Origin: JBQTJJ01 sp052387235
Lineage (GTDB): Bacteria > Actinomycetota > Acidimicrobiia > Acidimicrobiales > GCA-2861595
Length of the DNA: 6,311 nucleotides
Direction: 5' to 3'
NCBI GenBank assembly: GCA_052387235.1
Contig: JBQTJJ010000037.1
Coordinates: forward strand, 1-6,311
Shown here: positions 5,645 to 6,311 of the stretch, one piece after another
Numbering within the stretch: the first letter of the stretch is position 1
Layout of the letters: every line of letters starts with the position of its first letter
Made by a program: the position numbers and the translations under genes
Notes under the pieces: generated by a model
The model's database searches: none
The model's input: only the letters and a program-made list of their open reading frames with translations
Told to the model about the DNA's origin: nothing

Positions 5645-6173
5645 GCGCCGGCCGCTCGCCGAGTGGATCACCCTCCTGGTGGCTGCCCTCGACGCCGATC
5701 CCGAGGCGGGAGGACGGCTCCGGCTCGTGGCCGCCGGCGGCGCGGCCGTGATCGGGCTCGACGAGGAGCGGGTCTACGTCACGTTCGCCCCCGACGGCGG
5801 CCTCGTCGTCCGCCCGGCCCGGCCCGACGACGTCGTCCACGGCCGCGGCACCGCGACCCGGGCCGCCGTCCGCGATCTGCTGGCGGCCCGGCTCGACCTC
5901 CACGACGCCGTGACGAACGGGCTGGTGGTGGTGCACGGCCCGGCCCGGCGGGCCACCGACCTGCTGCACGTCATCGAGCTCCTCCTCGACGCCTCGGCCC
6001 GGATGCCGGCGCTGCGGGACCACGCGGCGGAGGTCGTGGCCGAGACCGAGCCCCCTCCCCCGCCGGCGTACCCGGGCCCGGAGGCGGGCCGGCGGGCCGA
6101 GCTCGAGGTGCTGGCCCGCCTCGACCTCCTGCACGAGCGCGGGGCCGGCCCGGCCCGGGTCGGGGACCTGTAG
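5634..6173 (+). CDS. Probable SCP2-like sterol/lipid-carrier domain protein
   Basis: This 179-residue protein starts at ATG 5634, inside the end of the CrtC-like gene (11-base overlap), and is the last gene of the rightward operon. Residues 25-125 follow the usual SCP2 plan: short strands (RLRLVAAGGAAVIGLD, RVYVTFAPDGGLVVRP), then a helix and the motif AVRDLLAARLDLHDAVTNGLVVVHG (78-102, shown here in shortened comparison with the family's 'G-rl-xp-xai-xxG-xv-xv-xG' pattern), then a helix (TDLLHVIELLLDASARM). SCP2 domains bind sterols, fatty acyl chains or other hydrophobic ligands in a cavity. Here it may hold or deliver the isoprenoid made by the upstream enzymes. Residues 139-179 are a Pro-rich linker and a short helix of unknown role. 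The domain call rests on pattern resemblance and could be wrong; the gene itself is secure. Confidence 0.7.
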   Translation: MSTERRPLAEWITLLVAALDADPEAGGRLRLVAAGGAAVIGLDEERVYVTFAPDGGLVVRPARPDDVVHGRGTATRAAVRDLLAARLDLHDAVTNGLVVVHGPARRATDLLHVIELLLDASARMPALRDHAAEVVAETEPPPPPAYPGPEAGRRAELEVLARLDLLHERGAGPARVGDL

Positions 6174-6202
6174 CCCGTCGCGGGAGAAAACTTCCGTCCG
6201 GG

Positions 6203-6229
6203 TGTCGATCCCGGCAAGAGTCGTTCGTA
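6203..6229 (+). promoter_or_regulatory. ECF42-like promoter
   Basis: TGTCGA (6203-6208) is followed, after 17 bases, by CGTA (6226-6229). From memory, TGTCGA is the conserved -35 element of promoters read by ECF42 sigma factors, which accompany DGPF/YciI-domain genes in actinobacteria, with a CG-starting -10 element. The gene that follows fits this. Transcription would start near 6236, leaving a leader of about 45 bases. I am less sure of the -10 than of the -35. Confidence 0.6.
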
Positions 6230-6241
6230 GACAGGGTGAGA

Positions 6242-6260
6242 GGCCGGTACGGTGCCGGCC
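6242..6260 (+). other. Hairpin in the leader of the right-edge gene
   Basis: GGCCGG (6242-6247) pairs with CCGGCC (6255-6260) around a seven-base loop, just before the ribosome binding site. No T-run follows. It may fold in the 5' leader, or be chance in GC-rich sequence. Confidence 0.3.
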
Positions 6261-6267
6261 GCTTCCG

Positions 6268-6274
6268 AGAGGAG
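6268..6274 (+). promoter_or_regulatory. Ribosome binding site for the right-edge gene
   Basis: AGAGGAG lies six bases before ATG 6281 and supports that start for a gene of which only ten codons are visible. Confidence 0.7.
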
Positions 6275-6280
6275 ATCCCG

Positions 6281-6311
6281 ATGACGCAGTACCTGCTGTC
6301 CGTGCACATGG
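6281..6311 (+). CDS. Probable YciI/DGPF-domain protein (5' end only)
   Basis: Only ten codons are visible, MTQYLLSVHM, and the gene runs off the right edge. This opening is typical of YCII-related (DGPF) proteins of actinobacteria, small ferredoxin-like-fold proteins that are commonly encoded beside ECF42-type sigma factors. A good ribosome binding site precedes it, as does the TGTCGA/CGTA promoter-like pair. It appears to be its own transcription unit, about 107 bases beyond the stop of the SCP2-like gene, and is probably unrelated in function to the isoprenoid locus. Identity from ten residues is tentative; the promoter context raises my confidence. Confidence 0.55.
   Translation, partial: MTQYLLSVHM

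Noticed and set aside
4181..5671. Long minus-strand open frame opposite the CrtC-like gene
   Set aside because: It is antisense to three recognisable or coupled genes, and the translation is low-complexity His/Arg/Pro/Gly. The minus frames at 2166-3383, 3756-4439 and 5547-6134 are rejected likewise.
6174..6202. Terminator after the SCP2-like gene
   Set aside because: I found no stable stem with a T-run between the stop codon and the promoter of the right-edge gene; the AAAA near 6187 is not preceded by a hairpin.

Overview
The window looks like chromosomal DNA from a very GC-rich actinobacterium. The signs are heavy use of G or C at third codon positions, GTG starts, tight operons with 1-11 base overlaps, and an ECF42-like promoter in front of a YciI/DGPF-type gene. 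An Acidimicrobiia-like lineage is possible, but nothing here fixes the taxon. I see no mobile element, CRISPR array, tRNA or rRNA.

Layout: a short intergenic region (about 2125-2240) separates two divergent operons. Leftward, on the minus strand, are a methionine-rich all-beta protein (1594-2124), a protein with two Ig-like beta-sandwich domains and a basic Ala/Pro tail (701-1588), and a protein with an N-terminal helix, a Cys/His cluster and an Ig-like domain that runs off the left edge (1-701). Rightward, on the plus strand, are a trans-polyprenyl diphosphate synthase (2241-3299), an Ig-like protein with a histone-H1-like Lys/Ala tail ending in RGRP (3340-4068), an unrecognised helical protein (4065-4646), a CrtC/carotenoid-1,2-hydratase-like protein (4646-5644) and a probable SCP2-like lipid-binding protein (5634-6173). 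A separate transcription unit starts at the right edge: an ECF-type promoter (6203-6229) and the first ten codons of a probable YciI-family gene (6281 onward).

How the genes may work together (inference): the rightward operon encodes an enzyme that makes a prenyl diphosphate, a lipocalin-like enzyme of a family that hydrates or cyclises isoprenoids, and a carrier-like protein for hydrophobic ligands. Three proteins, split over both operons, share an Ig-like beta-sandwich pattern but lack signal peptides or membrane segments, so they appear cytoplasmic. Two of them carry basic low-complexity tails and the third a dense Cys/His segment. The best candidate for an undescribed system is therefore the whole divergent eight-gene locus, a putative isoprenoid-modifying pathway combined with intracellular Ig-like proteins that may form a scaffold or bind DNA, polyphosphate or metal. 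The product is not predictable from the sequence.
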